Of a stretch of 20,849 nt of DNA, positions 13,536 to 19,522 are shown in pieces. Within the stretch, counting starts at the first letter, position 1, and the number at the start of each line of letters is the position of its first letter. Origin of the DNA: JBFELO01 sp041552055 (GTDB lineage Bacteria; Acidobacteriota; Thermoanaerobaculia; Thermoanaerobaculales; Sulfomarinibacteraceae); assembly GCA_041552055.1 (NCBI GenBank), contig JBFELO010000083.1:1-20849 (forward strand), written 5' to 3'. The position numbers and the translations under genes are program-made. A model generated the notes under the pieces. That model searched no databases, was not told the DNA's origin, and saw only the letters and a program-made list of their open reading frames with translations.

Positions 13536-13724
13536 CTTGGGTGTCAGCTGGTCGACGCGAGTGGCAGGCCGACGACAGCGTGATCTGCGGGGTGCCGTCT
13601 TTGACAATGTTGGTGGCACCGCCACCGCGGTGGAGCAGTTGCCTGGGCCCCAACATTGTCTAAGGGGGCACCCTCGGGGAGCGCGCGGGGGAGAGGTCGC
13701 CTCGAGTGTCACGCAGTCGATGCG
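13536..13724. repeat. Hairpin repeat unit D (165-bp family)
   Basis: Begins within a nucleotide of the dtd stop with CTTGGGTGTCAG. The core word GTGGCAGGCCGACGACAGCG is at 13561. The stem is GACAATGTTGG (13603-13613) / CCAACATTGTC (13650-13660), a perfect 11 bp, with a nested GGTGGC/GCCACC hairpin. The right flank GGGGGCACCCTCGGGGAGCG is as in units B and C. The outermost pair is G-C where unit C has C-G. Confidence 0.82.
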
Positions 13725-13889
13725 AATGGCAGGCCGACGACAGCGCGTCGTGCGGGCGTGCCGGGCATGACGTTTCGAGGACGTTCATCGTCGGGAATAT
13801 CGTGAGGCGTCGAGGCCGCGAAACGTCCATGCCGGGCTCCCACGGCGAGCGCGTCGAGGAGAGGGCGCGTCGAAGCTCAGCCGACCTCA
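13725..13889. repeat. Hairpin repeat unit E (165-bp family, replaced stem)
   Basis: Begins AATGGCAGGCCGACGACAGCG exactly 165 bp after the matching word of unit D. The left flank (GTGCGGGCGTGCC) is conserved, but the stem is unrelated: CCGGGCATGACGTTTCG near 13761-13777 against CGAAACGTCCATGCCGGG near 13819-13836, pairing with one bulged base. The right flank CACGGCGAGCGCGTCGAGGA is a diverged version of the family flank. Confidence 0.75.
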
Positions 13890-13905
13890 CCCATCGAGAA
13901 AACCG

Positions 13906-13974
13906 CGGCGCGCAGAGGGCTGCGCGCCTGCGGGTGGGGGTGGTTCAGCGACCAGCGACGAGCGACCAGCGACA
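13906..13974. repeat. GC-rich shared module plus AGCGACC heptamer array
   Basis: The module at 13906-13942 nearly repeats 345-380 and here forms a perfect GGCGCGC/GCGCGCC hairpin around AGAGGGCT. It is followed by AGCGACC, AGCGACG, AGCGACC, AGCGACA at 13947-13974. The rest, to 14060, is C-rich text (CCCCCACGCCCACACG) resembling 5349-5371. No gene is seen in 13536-14060. Confidence 0.75.
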
Positions 13975-14060
13975 GCCGAGTGCCGGGCTGGGCGTGAGGG
14001 GATTCTCGTCGTGCGCCTCGATACCCCCACGCCCACACGCCCCCGAGCCCCCAGGCCCTC

Positions 14061-15662
14061 CTACGACTCTCCCCCAGCCTTCCCGTTCGCCTGCCAGACC
14101 TCCCACATGTCCTCGGCCACGTCGAAGTGCCCCAGGGCCTCGGCGAGCTGGTTGTCAGCCTCGATGGCGAGGCGGTAGCCAGCCTCGAGACCGAGCGTGG
14201 CGTTCAGGATTTCCACGTGGAGCCCGCGCCCCACGTCCTCGATCGCCTGCTGGTCCTCGCGCAGCAGGGCGAGGTCCTCAGAGGAAAGCATCTCACCCCG
14301 CACCGCCCACTCGAGGAACTCGTCGATGTTCTCCTGATCGGCCTGAAACGCCTCGGCAAAGGCGATCTTGTCGGCCTCGGGGACGTCTTTGAGGAGTTCG
14401 ACGGCGTGTCCGAAGAAGGCCGCCTGCCCATAGAGCCGTACCACGGGATCTGCGAACGATCGGCCGATCACTTCCACATCCGGAGTGATACCGCCGCCGC
14501 CCAGCACGGTGCGCCCGGCTTCGGTCTCGTAGGTCGTCGCAGCGGGGTCCGTCGCGACCACTCCGTTGCGATGAGTGATGTAGTCGATGAACGAGTCGTA
14601 GTTGCGCTGGATCGAGCGACCGGCCGGGGTGAAGTAGCGGGCGGTGGTGAGTGCGAGGCCGGTGTCACGGACGGAGAAAACCGTCTGCACCAGCCCCTTG
14701 CCCCACGTCACCTCGCCCAACACCAACCCGCGGTCGTGGTCCTGAACGGCGCCGGCAACGATTTCCGACGCCGATGCCGAGCCTTCGTTCACCAGGACGA
14801 TCAGCGGACCGTGAAATCGTTCTCCCTTGCCGGGTGCGCTGAACGTGGAGTTGCTCTCCGGTGTTCGACCTCTGGTCGACACGATCAGCTGCCCCTCGTG
14901 GAGAAAGGAGTCGGAGACCCCGACCGCAGCGTCGAGCGGTCCGCCGGGGTTGGTGCGCAGGTCGAAGACCAACCGCGTCATTCCTTGATCCGTCAACTCC
15001 TGGATCGCCTCGTCGACCTCACGAACGCTGGTATTCGAAAACTCCGACAGCCGGATGTAGCCGATAGCGTCGTCCATCATGAACGCGAAACGGACCGAGT
15101 TCTGAGGAATTCGGGCGCGGGTGATGTCGACGTCAAACGGCTCGTCCATCCCGGGTCGCCGGATCGTCAGCCGAACCGTGGTGCCCTCCGGTCCGCGCAC
15201 CAGGTCGACGACCTCGTCCAGGGTGATCTCCTCGGTGGATTGCCCCTCGACACCCGTGATCACGTCGCCGGTGCGGAGTCCCTGGCTCGCGGCCGGCGTG
15301 CCCGCCATCGGTGCGATCACCGTGACCTGGCCGTCACGACGCGAGATGATGATGCCCACGCCGAAGAAGGAGCCCTCCTGCCGGGTCCTCATGCGCTGAA
15401 ACGACCTGGGGTCGAGGTAGTTGGAGTGAGGATCGAGCACCTCCAACATCCCACCGATTCCGTCGTAGATGAGATCCGACGCCTCGTGTTCTTCGGGTAA
15501 CCACTCGAGCAGGTTGCGGACGATCTGCGATGCACGCAACACGAGTTCGGTTTCATCCTCGGGAATCGAACGCTCGCCGAATATGGCGCCGCCCGCGGCC
15601 CCGAGCACGAGCACCGTGATTGCACCGATCAGCAGTCGGGATCGGCGTTGCGATGTCTCCAT
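14061..15662 (-). CDS. S41 family C-terminal processing peptidase (CtpA/Tsp type)
   Basis: About 533 residues from the ATG at 15662. An N-terminal membrane segment (about 10-28) anchors or exports it. A helical region is followed by a PDZ domain (about 97-180, GVGIIISRRDGQVTV) and the peptidase core. The catalytic pair fits Tsp: Ser in NEGSASASEI (about S297) and Lys in TWGKG (about K322), 25 residues apart as in E. coli. The family cleaves periplasmic proteins from their C-termini. The ATG is chosen over an upstream TTG because GGGAGG precedes it. A helical tail of about 150 residues after the core is longer than in minimal CtpA. It is divergent from tatA. Confidence 0.9.
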   Translation of the reverse strand: METSQRRSRLLIGAITVLVLGAAGGAIFGERSIPEDETELVLRASQIVRNLLEWLPEEHEASDLIYDGIGGMLEVLDPHSNYLDPRSFQRMRTRQEGSFFGVGIIISRRDGQVTVIAPMAGTPAASQGLRTGDVITGVEGQSTEEITLDEVVDLVRGPEGTTVRLTIRRPGMDEPFDVDITRARIPQNSVRFAFMMDDAIGYIRLSEFSNTSVREVDEAIQELTDQGMTRLVFDLRTNPGGPLDAAVGVSDSFLHEGQLIVSTRGRTPESNSTFSAPGKGERFHGPLIVLVNEGSASASEIVAGAVQDHDRGLVLGEVTWGKGLVQTVFSVRDTGLALTTARYFTPAGRSIQRNYDSFIDYITHRNGVVATDPAATTYETEAGRTVLGGGGITPDVEVIGRSFADPVVRLYGQAAFFGHAVELLKDVPEADKIAFAEAFQADQENIDEFLEWAVRGEMLSSEDLALLREDQQAIEDVGRGLHVEILNATLGLEAGYRLAIEADNQLAEALGHFDVAEDMWEVWQANGKAGGES

Positions 15663-15700
15663 GATCCTCCCGTGCGAAGCCAAATAGGCCCCACCAGCAC

Positions 15701-15706
15701 TTTATA
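15701..15706 (-). promoter_or_regulatory. Candidate -10 box for the S41 peptidase gene
   Basis: TATAAA on the minus strand, five of six consensus matches, about 39 bp upstream of the ATG and compatible with a 30-nt leader that contains GGGAGG. The -35 region is weak. Confidence 0.45.
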
Positions 15707-15797
15707 CGAACCTCCGGTGATCCCGAAATCATCCCATGAGTCTTCACGCCGGGCCACGATCGGCTCCCGAGTGGCGGTGCCCGGGCCGACGTGCGGC

Positions 15798-15803
15798 TAT
15801 ACT
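15798..15803 (+). promoter_or_regulatory. Candidate -10 box for the tat operon
   Basis: TATACT, five of six consensus matches. The predicted start site is about 15810, at the beginning of the GGAGGG ribosome binding site, so the leader would be only about 10 nt. No clear -35. Confidence 0.45.
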
Positions 15804-15819
15804 AGCCGCGGAGGGACGC

Positions 15820-16134
15820 GTGTTCGGAACCATCGGAATGCCGGAGCTCATCCTCATCTTCGCGGTGGCGCTCCTGCTGTTCGGTCCTCGCAAGATGCCC
15901 CAGATCGGCCGTTCGATCGGGCGCGCGTTGGGCGAGTTCCGTCGGGCATCCAACGACTTCAAACGCACGATCGAGGATGAGGTTGCGGCCGACGAGATTC
16001 GAGAGGTCGAGCGCGATCTCAAGGAGATCCGGCAGGTCGGGCACGACGTCGTCAAAGGGGTTGATCCAGGGATTCTCGACGACACCCCGGACCTTAGCTC
16101 AGACGAAAACTCAAAGGAGCGGGATTCGACGTGA
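15820..16134 (+). CDS. tatA: Twin-arginine translocase TatA/TatE-family subunit
   Basis: A 104-residue protein from the GTG at 15820, preceded by GGAGGG. It has one N-terminal membrane helix (PELILIFAVALLLFGPRK), the FGP hinge, then an amphipathic helix (IGRSIGRALGEFRRA) and a charged helical tail. This is the TatA/B fold, whose oligomers form the protein-conducting part of the Tat system. A glutamate near position 8 and the longer tail recall TatB, so a TatB or dual-function TatA role is possible; no second TatA/B gene is present here. Its stop overlaps tatC by 4 nt (GTGA). Confidence 0.87.
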   Translation: MFGTIGMPELILIFAVALLLFGPRKMPQIGRSIGRALGEFRRASNDFKRTIEDEVAADEIREVERDLKEIRQVGHDVVKGVDPGILDDTPDLSSDENSKERDST

Positions 16135-16904
16135 GTTCCGCCGCAGAGTTACCCGAGCGCGGGACGGAAGAGGAGGCCGAAGAGCTTCCTCGCATGACCC
16201 TGCTCGATCATCTCGACGAGCTGCGGCGGAGGCTCTCCTGGTCCGCGGTTTCGATCTTCGTCGCCTTTCTCGGATGTTGGTACTTCGCGCCGGAGATCTT
16301 CAAGTGGCTGGAGAAACCGATTCTCGATGCACTGCCGGAAGGTGAGCAACTCGCCTTCACCGATCTCGCCGGTCCGTTCATGCTGTACATCAAGGTGGCC
16401 CTGTTGGCCGGCATATTCGTCGCCTCTCCGGTCCTGTTGACCCAGGTGTGGCTGTTCATTCGACCGGGCCTGTACCGTCGCGAACGCCGATTGGCGCTGC
16501 CGTTTGTCGTGTTCACCAGCGCGTTCTTCGCGGCCGGAGGCTACTTCGGGTACCTGGTGGCGTTTCCGATGGTGGTGCGCTTCCTGCTGGGCGTCGGTGA
16601 GGACTTCAGGCAGGTGGTCACGATCCAGGCCTACTTCGGCATGATGACCAAGATCCTGCTCGGCCTCGGACTGGTGTTCGAGATGCCGATGCTGATATTC
16701 TTCCTCGCCCGGCTCGGAATCGTCGACGCACGCAAGCTCATTCGCTGGTTCAAGTGGGCGGTGTTTCTGATATTCGTGGTGGCCGCCATCATCACCCCGA
16801 CACCCGACATCGCGACCCAGACCGTGTTCGCGGTCCCCATGATCCTGCTCTACCTTCTGGGCATTGGCATCGCCGCCGTGTTCGGCCGGAAGGAGGAGGA
16901 GTGA
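16131..16904 (+). CDS. tatC: Twin-arginine translocase subunit TatC
   Basis: A 257-residue protein with six hydrophobic segments, as expected for TatC. The cytoplasmic signature MTLLDHLDELRRRL near residues 22-35 and the FRPGLYRRER-like loop (here FIRPGLYRRERR) form the twin-arginine signal receptor. ITPTPDIATQ is also characteristic. It exports folded proteins across the inner membrane together with TatA/B. The N-terminal tail before the signature is acidic (ERGTEEEAEELP). The start is GTG, overlapping tatA by 4 nt, with AAAGGAG upstream. A TtcA-like gene follows after 4 nt. Confidence 0.95.
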   Translation: MSSAAELPERGTEEEAEELPRMTLLDHLDELRRRLSWSAVSIFVAFLGCWYFAPEIFKWLEKPILDALPEGEQLAFTDLAGPFMLYIKVALLAGIFVASPVLLTQVWLFIRPGLYRRERRLALPFVVFTSAFFAAGGYFGYLVAFPMVVRFLLGVGEDFRQVVTIQAYFGMMTKILLGLGLVFEMPMLIFFLARLGIVDARKLIRWFKWAVFLIFVVAAIITPTPDIATQTVFAVPMILLYLLGIGIAAVFGRKEEE

Positions 16905-16908
16905 CACG

Positions 16909-17655
16909 CTGACGGATCGTGAGCGACTGGATCGCTGCGCCGGACGCCTTCTCGGGAAAGTCCGGCGTACCTGCCGGCGCTGGGACCTGACTCCCGAAAA
17001 CGCTCGTGTAGCGGTGGCGATATCGGGCGGTGTGGACAGCCTGGCGATGGCGTACTTGCTGGTTCGCAACAACCCCACTCTGCGGAGTCCACTCGACTTG
17101 CGGGGTTTCCACGTTCGTTTGGGTGCGGAGGGGCCCACAGAAGGGGTCACGGAAGAGGTGCGGGCGTTCTGCGCCGAAATCGGTCTCGGACTCGAGCAGG
17201 TGATGCCGAGGTTCGAGCCGACGGACGTGGCGCCGTTCGACTGTTATCGCTGTGCTCGGGTGCGACGACGGACGCTGTTGGAGGTCGCGAGCGGCGCAGG
17301 ATACAGTCACCTGGCCCTCGGGCATCACGCGGACGACGTGGTTGAGACCTGGTTGTTGTCGCTGTTCTACACCGGGCGCGGCGACGCGTTATCCCCGTCA
17401 CGCAGCTATTTCGAGGGTGCGGTGACCGTGGTGCGCCCCCTGTACGAGCTGCGAAAGCCCGAGATCGAGCGGCTCGCACGGCTTGCATCCTTCCCAGCCG
17501 CATCACCCGTGTGCGGCCGCGAGAACGATGCTCGTCGACGGCGCGTCGCGGACGCCCTCGTCAGTCTTGGACGGGATCAGAAACTGGTCCGCAGGCAGCT
17601 ATTCTGGGCGGCGGTACGGCAGCTGGAAGACAACGGATTGGACCGAGAGGAGTGA
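16909..17655 (+). CDS. TtcA/TilS-type PP-loop ATPase, probably tRNA 2-thiocytidine synthesis
   Basis: About 248 residues. The PP-loop SGGVDS is at 39-44, the CxxC pair is C112/C115 (DCYRCARVRRR), LGHHADDVVET starts at 137, and a third cysteine, C202, lies in SPVCGREN. Three cysteines in these places match the [4Fe-4S] ligands of TtcA, which thiolates C32 of tRNA. A TilS-like lysidine role is less likely, since TilS lacks them. No ATG or GTG lies near the expected start. AGGAGGAGG at 16891-16899 points to a CTG start at 16909; the alternative is a TTG at 16864 inside tatC. The gene follows tatC directly, which looks like an operon. Confidence 0.78.
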   Translation: MTDRERLDRCAGRLLGKVRRTCRRWDLTPENARVAVAISGGVDSLAMAYLLVRNNPTLRSPLDLRGFHVRLGAEGPTEGVTEEVRAFCAEIGLGLEQVMPRFEPTDVAPFDCYRCARVRRRTLLEVASGAGYSHLALGHHADDVVETWLLSLFYTGRGDALSPSRSYFEGAVTVVRPLYELRKPEIERLARLASFPAASPVCGRENDARRRRVADALVSLGRDQKLVRRQLFWAAVRQLEDNGLDREE

Positions 17656-17660
17656 GCGCC

Positions 17661-18257
17661 GTGGCGGAATCGGGTGCAGATCCCGTGTCGTGGGAAGCAA
17701 CGTGGCAGGTCGAGTTTCCGGCCGCCGATCGTGAGCAACTCCTGCTCTCCCTGGTGGTGCGCGACCTCGTGCACGGCGCATCTTTTGACGTCGAACTCGC
17801 CGAGCCCGGAGCCATGATGGAGGTGGACTGTCTGGCCGGTGACGAGCAGCAGCACGACGTCTATCGGCTGCTGGTGACGGCTCGAGTTCACGGTCCCGAG
17901 GACCGGGAGTCGCTGCAGCGGCTCACCGAAGAGGTGCTCGAGGAGCTGGTCGCAGAGGCCGAGCGGTCGGTCGAGGCGTGCCGGTGGCTGGCTTCCCTCG
18001 CGGTCGACAGCCTCACCTTCGAGGTGGTGCCGGAGGATGAAGAGAGGTGGGACCTGGTGATCCCGGATTGGCTGGCGCCCGATGGAGCCGAGGTGCCGTT
18101 CGGGTTCCGATCGGTCGTCACCGAGACCATGGCGCGATGGCCGAGCGATGCGCTGCTCGATGCCCACGGTCGGGTGGTGCTTGTGCCCCATGAGGGGATT
18201 GCGTATCTGTGCGCGATTCCGGCGCCGGCCGACGACGGCCTGCCGGTGGTGCACTAG
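17661..18257 (+). CDS. Uncharacterised acidic protein
   Basis: A 198-residue protein that I do not recognise. No signal peptide, membrane segment or known motif is visible. It is acidic, with a central helix-rich stretch (TEEVLEELVAEAERSVEACRW), a strand-like region FEVVPEDEERWDLVIPDW, and a C-terminal half with VVLVPHEGIAYLCAIPAP. The N-terminal strand WQVEFPAADR could begin an alpha/beta fold. GAGAGGAG ends 8 nt before the GTG at 17661; another GTG at 17652 overlaps the ttcA-like stop but sits on top of this site. Tight spacing and a coding-like composition make it a real gene, likely co-expressed with the tat-ttcA set. Its stop codon lies in the loop of a perfect hairpin. Confidence 0.7.
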   Translation: MAESGADPVSWEATWQVEFPAADREQLLLSLVVRDLVHGASFDVELAEPGAMMEVDCLAGDEQQHDVYRLLVTARVHGPEDRESLQRLTEEVLEELVAEAERSVEACRWLASLAVDSLTFEVVPEDEERWDLVIPDWLAPDGAEVPFGFRSVVTETMARWPSDALLDAHGRVVLVPHEGIAYLCAIPAPADDGLPVVH

Positions 18258-18266
18258 GGTGCACCA
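18247..18266 (+). other. Perfect stem-loop with stop codon in its loop
   Basis: TGGTGCAC (18247-18254), loop TAGG, GTGCACCA (18259-18266). The stem is 8 bp without mismatch, and the in-frame stop TAG of the unknown gene occupies the first three loop bases. No T-run follows, so an intrinsic terminator is not proven. It could be a 3'-end stabiliser or a termination/pausing signal. Confidence 0.6.
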
Positions 18267-18360
18267 TGCCGATCTCGACAACTCAGGCTCCCTCCGTTCC
18301 CGTACCCGAACAGATCCTCCGGACGGACCACACAAGGTTCTGGGTTGTCGTCAGATAAAA

Positions 18361-18387
18361 CGAAGAGCCGACAGCCCCGGCTTTTCG
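18361..18387 (-). terminator. Strong hairpin with T-run only in the minus orientation
   Basis: CGAAGAGCCG (18361-18370) pairs with CGGCTTTTCG (18378-18387) over ten base pairs including one G-U, with a 7-nt loop. Reading the minus strand, the hairpin is followed at once by TTTTAT (from 18360 down), as in an intrinsic terminator. In the plus direction GGAACGGG follows, with no T-run. No minus-strand gene is visible to its right. Confidence 0.45.
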
Positions 18388-18454
18388 GGAACGGGAACGA
18401 CAGGACGGCCAACCTGACGAAAGGCGACAGGCATGGGGAACGCTCGACTCCGCC

Positions 18455-18483
18455 TTGTCGGCCCCGGGCGAGCGGTGTATACT
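18455..18483 (+). promoter_or_regulatory. Sigma-70-like promoter of rplS
   Basis: TTGTCG (18455-18460), a 17-bp spacer, then TATACT (18478-18483). The start site should be near 18490, giving a leader of about 38 nt before the rplS ATG. Confidence 0.6.
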
Positions 18484-18493
18484 CCGCGTCCTC

Positions 18494-18520
18494 GGGTGGA
18501 CATCCACCCCGTGTGGAGGT
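18494..18520 (+). promoter_or_regulatory. Possible switching leader of rplS
   Basis: Two mutually exclusive hairpins share the same bases. GGGTGG (18494-18499) pairs with CCACCC (18504-18509), or TCCAC (18503-18507) pairs with GTGGA (18513-18517), which covers part of the Shine-Dalgarno GGAGGT (18515-18520). The layout would allow control of ribosome access, for example autoregulation by L19. This comes from pairing only. Confidence 0.4.
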
Positions 18521-18527
18521 GTGTGCG

Positions 18528-18878
18528 ATGGACCTGATTCGTGAAGTAACCCAGGAATACCTCAAGAGCGACATTCCCGATTTCCGACCGGGCGACAACG
18601 TCAAGGTCCACGTCCGCCTGAGGGAAGGCGAGAAGGAACGCATCCAGGTGTTCGAGGGTCTGGTGATCGCACGCAAACACGGCGGAGTCTCGGAGACCTT
18701 CACCGTTCGCAAGATCTCGTCAGGGATCGGAGTCGAACGGACGTTCCCGCTCCACTCGCCGTCGGTCGCGAAGATCGAGGTCTCTCGGCGAGGACGTGTC
18801 CGACGCGCCAAGTTGTATTACATCAGAGGTTTGCGCGGAAAGGCAGCCCGCATCAGAGAGCGTTCCCGCCTCCGCTGA
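18528..18878 (+). CDS. rplS: Large ribosomal subunit protein bL19
   Basis: A 116-residue protein, the normal length of L19. Family segments include PDFRPGDNVKVHVRLREGEKERIQVFEG, SETFTVRKISSGIGVERTFPLHSP and RRAKLYYIRGLRGKAARIRE. It contacts the 30S interface at bridge regions of the ribosome. The ATG is preceded by GGAGGT with 7-nt spacing. It has its own promoter and a structured leader. The usual rpsP-rimM-trmD partners are absent upstream in this window, where an unknown gene and a 270-bp spacer are found instead. The stop shares one base with the rnhB start (TGATG). Confidence 0.97.
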   Translation: MDLIREVTQEYLKSDIPDFRPGDNVKVHVRLREGEKERIQVFEGLVIARKHGGVSETFTVRKISSGIGVERTFPLHSPSVAKIEVSRRGRVRRAKLYYIRGLRGKAARIRERSRLR

Positions 18879-19486
18879 TGACCCGAGGTCCGCTCGGTGT
18901 CCGGGACAGAGCACTTCTCAAAAACGCACGACGGATCATAGGGATCGACGAAGTCGGTCGGGGATGCCTCGCCGGCCCGGTGGTGGTGTGTGGTGTCGCG
19001 TTCCGTCGGATACCGAGCAACCCACTCGTCCGGGACTCCAAACGGCTCTCGCACCGCCAACGTGTCGAGGCTGCCGAGTGGATCCGCAGGTCCTGTGACG
19101 GTTGGCTTCTCACAGAGGTGTGGGTGGAGGTGATCGACCGGGTGAATATCCTCGAGGCCACGCGGTTGGCGATGAGCGCCACTGCGCGGGCACTGTCTTC
19201 GACCGGGTCCGTGCTGGTGGTCGATTACGTGGAACCGAGCGATGTTTCGTGCCCGGTGTTTGCGTCGCCGGCCGCGGACGACGCCTTCTTTTCAGTCGCC
19301 GCGGCTTCGATTGTCGCCAAGGTGCACCGCGATCACATCATGACCGATCTCGACCGCCGCTACCCGTCTTGGAGCTGGAAAAACAACAAGGGTTACGGCA
19401 CTCGGGAACACCGATTGGCGCTCCAACGGAGCGGCCCAAGCTTCTTACACCGCAAGAGCTTCGGCTGGTCGCCTGTGCTACCATGA
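18878..19486 (+). CDS. rnhB: Ribonuclease HII
   Basis: A 202-residue protein of normal RNase HII size. The catalytic GIDEVGRGCLAGPV carries D24/E25. A further acidic residue is D116 in VVDYVEP, which replaces the more common IDG context. SIVAKVHRD (144-152) and the NNKGYGTREH motif follow. It cuts RNA in RNA-DNA hybrids and removes single ribonucleotides from DNA. The ATG overlaps the rplS stop by one base. rplS-rnhB is a widely conserved neighbour pair. The last codons overlap a candidate promoter for the next gene. Confidence 0.96.
   Translation: MTRGPLGVRDRALLKNARRIIGIDEVGRGCLAGPVVVCGVAFRRIPSNPLVRDSKRLSHRQRVEAAEWIRRSCDGWLLTEVWVEVIDRVNILEATRLAMSATARALSSTGSVLVVDYVEPSDVSCPVFASPAADDAFFSVAAASIVAKVHRDHIMTDLDRRYPSWSWKNNKGYGTREHRLALQRSGPSFLHRKSFGWSPVLP
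19476..19484 (+). promoter_or_regulatory. Candidate extended -10 for the TPR gene
   Basis: TGC-TACCAT resembles an extended -10 box at the very end of rnhB, with a predicted leader of about 32 nt. The leader ends in the palindrome GACAG-GT-CTGTC (19511-19522), which touches the ATG. Read-through from rplS-rnhB is equally possible. Confidence 0.3.
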
Positions 19487-19522
19487 ATTTTGTCGGTCAA
19501 GGCGTTGGGGGACAGGTCTGTC

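Noticed and set aside
13560..13889. Integron attC sites
   Set aside because: Structure-based hairpins in tandem recall attC arrays, but I see no paired RYYYAAC/GTTRRRY core sites, no cassette genes between units and no integrase in the window.
13560..13889. Insertion sequence or transposase-bearing element
   Set aside because: Units are too short to code for a transposase, and I could not find target-site duplications around them. A non-autonomous element mobilised from elsewhere cannot be excluded.
14127..15500. Long plus-strand open frame opposite the S41 peptidase
   Set aside because: No recognisable domain, while the minus strand has a complete PDZ and Ser/Lys peptidase core.
15663..15683. 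Upstream TTG start for the S41 peptidase gene
   Set aside because: It has no ribosome binding site; the ATG at 15662 has GGGAGG just before it, and the membrane anchor is complete from there.
17652..17660. GTG at 17652 as the start of the unknown acidic gene
   Set aside because: It would overlap its own Shine-Dalgarno sequence with no spacing; GTG at 17661 has a normal 8-nt spacing.
18258..18454. A tRNA or known small RNA in the spacer before rplS
   Set aside because: I looked for a cloverleaf with a TTC-A loop and a CCA end and found none; only the hairpins described are visible.
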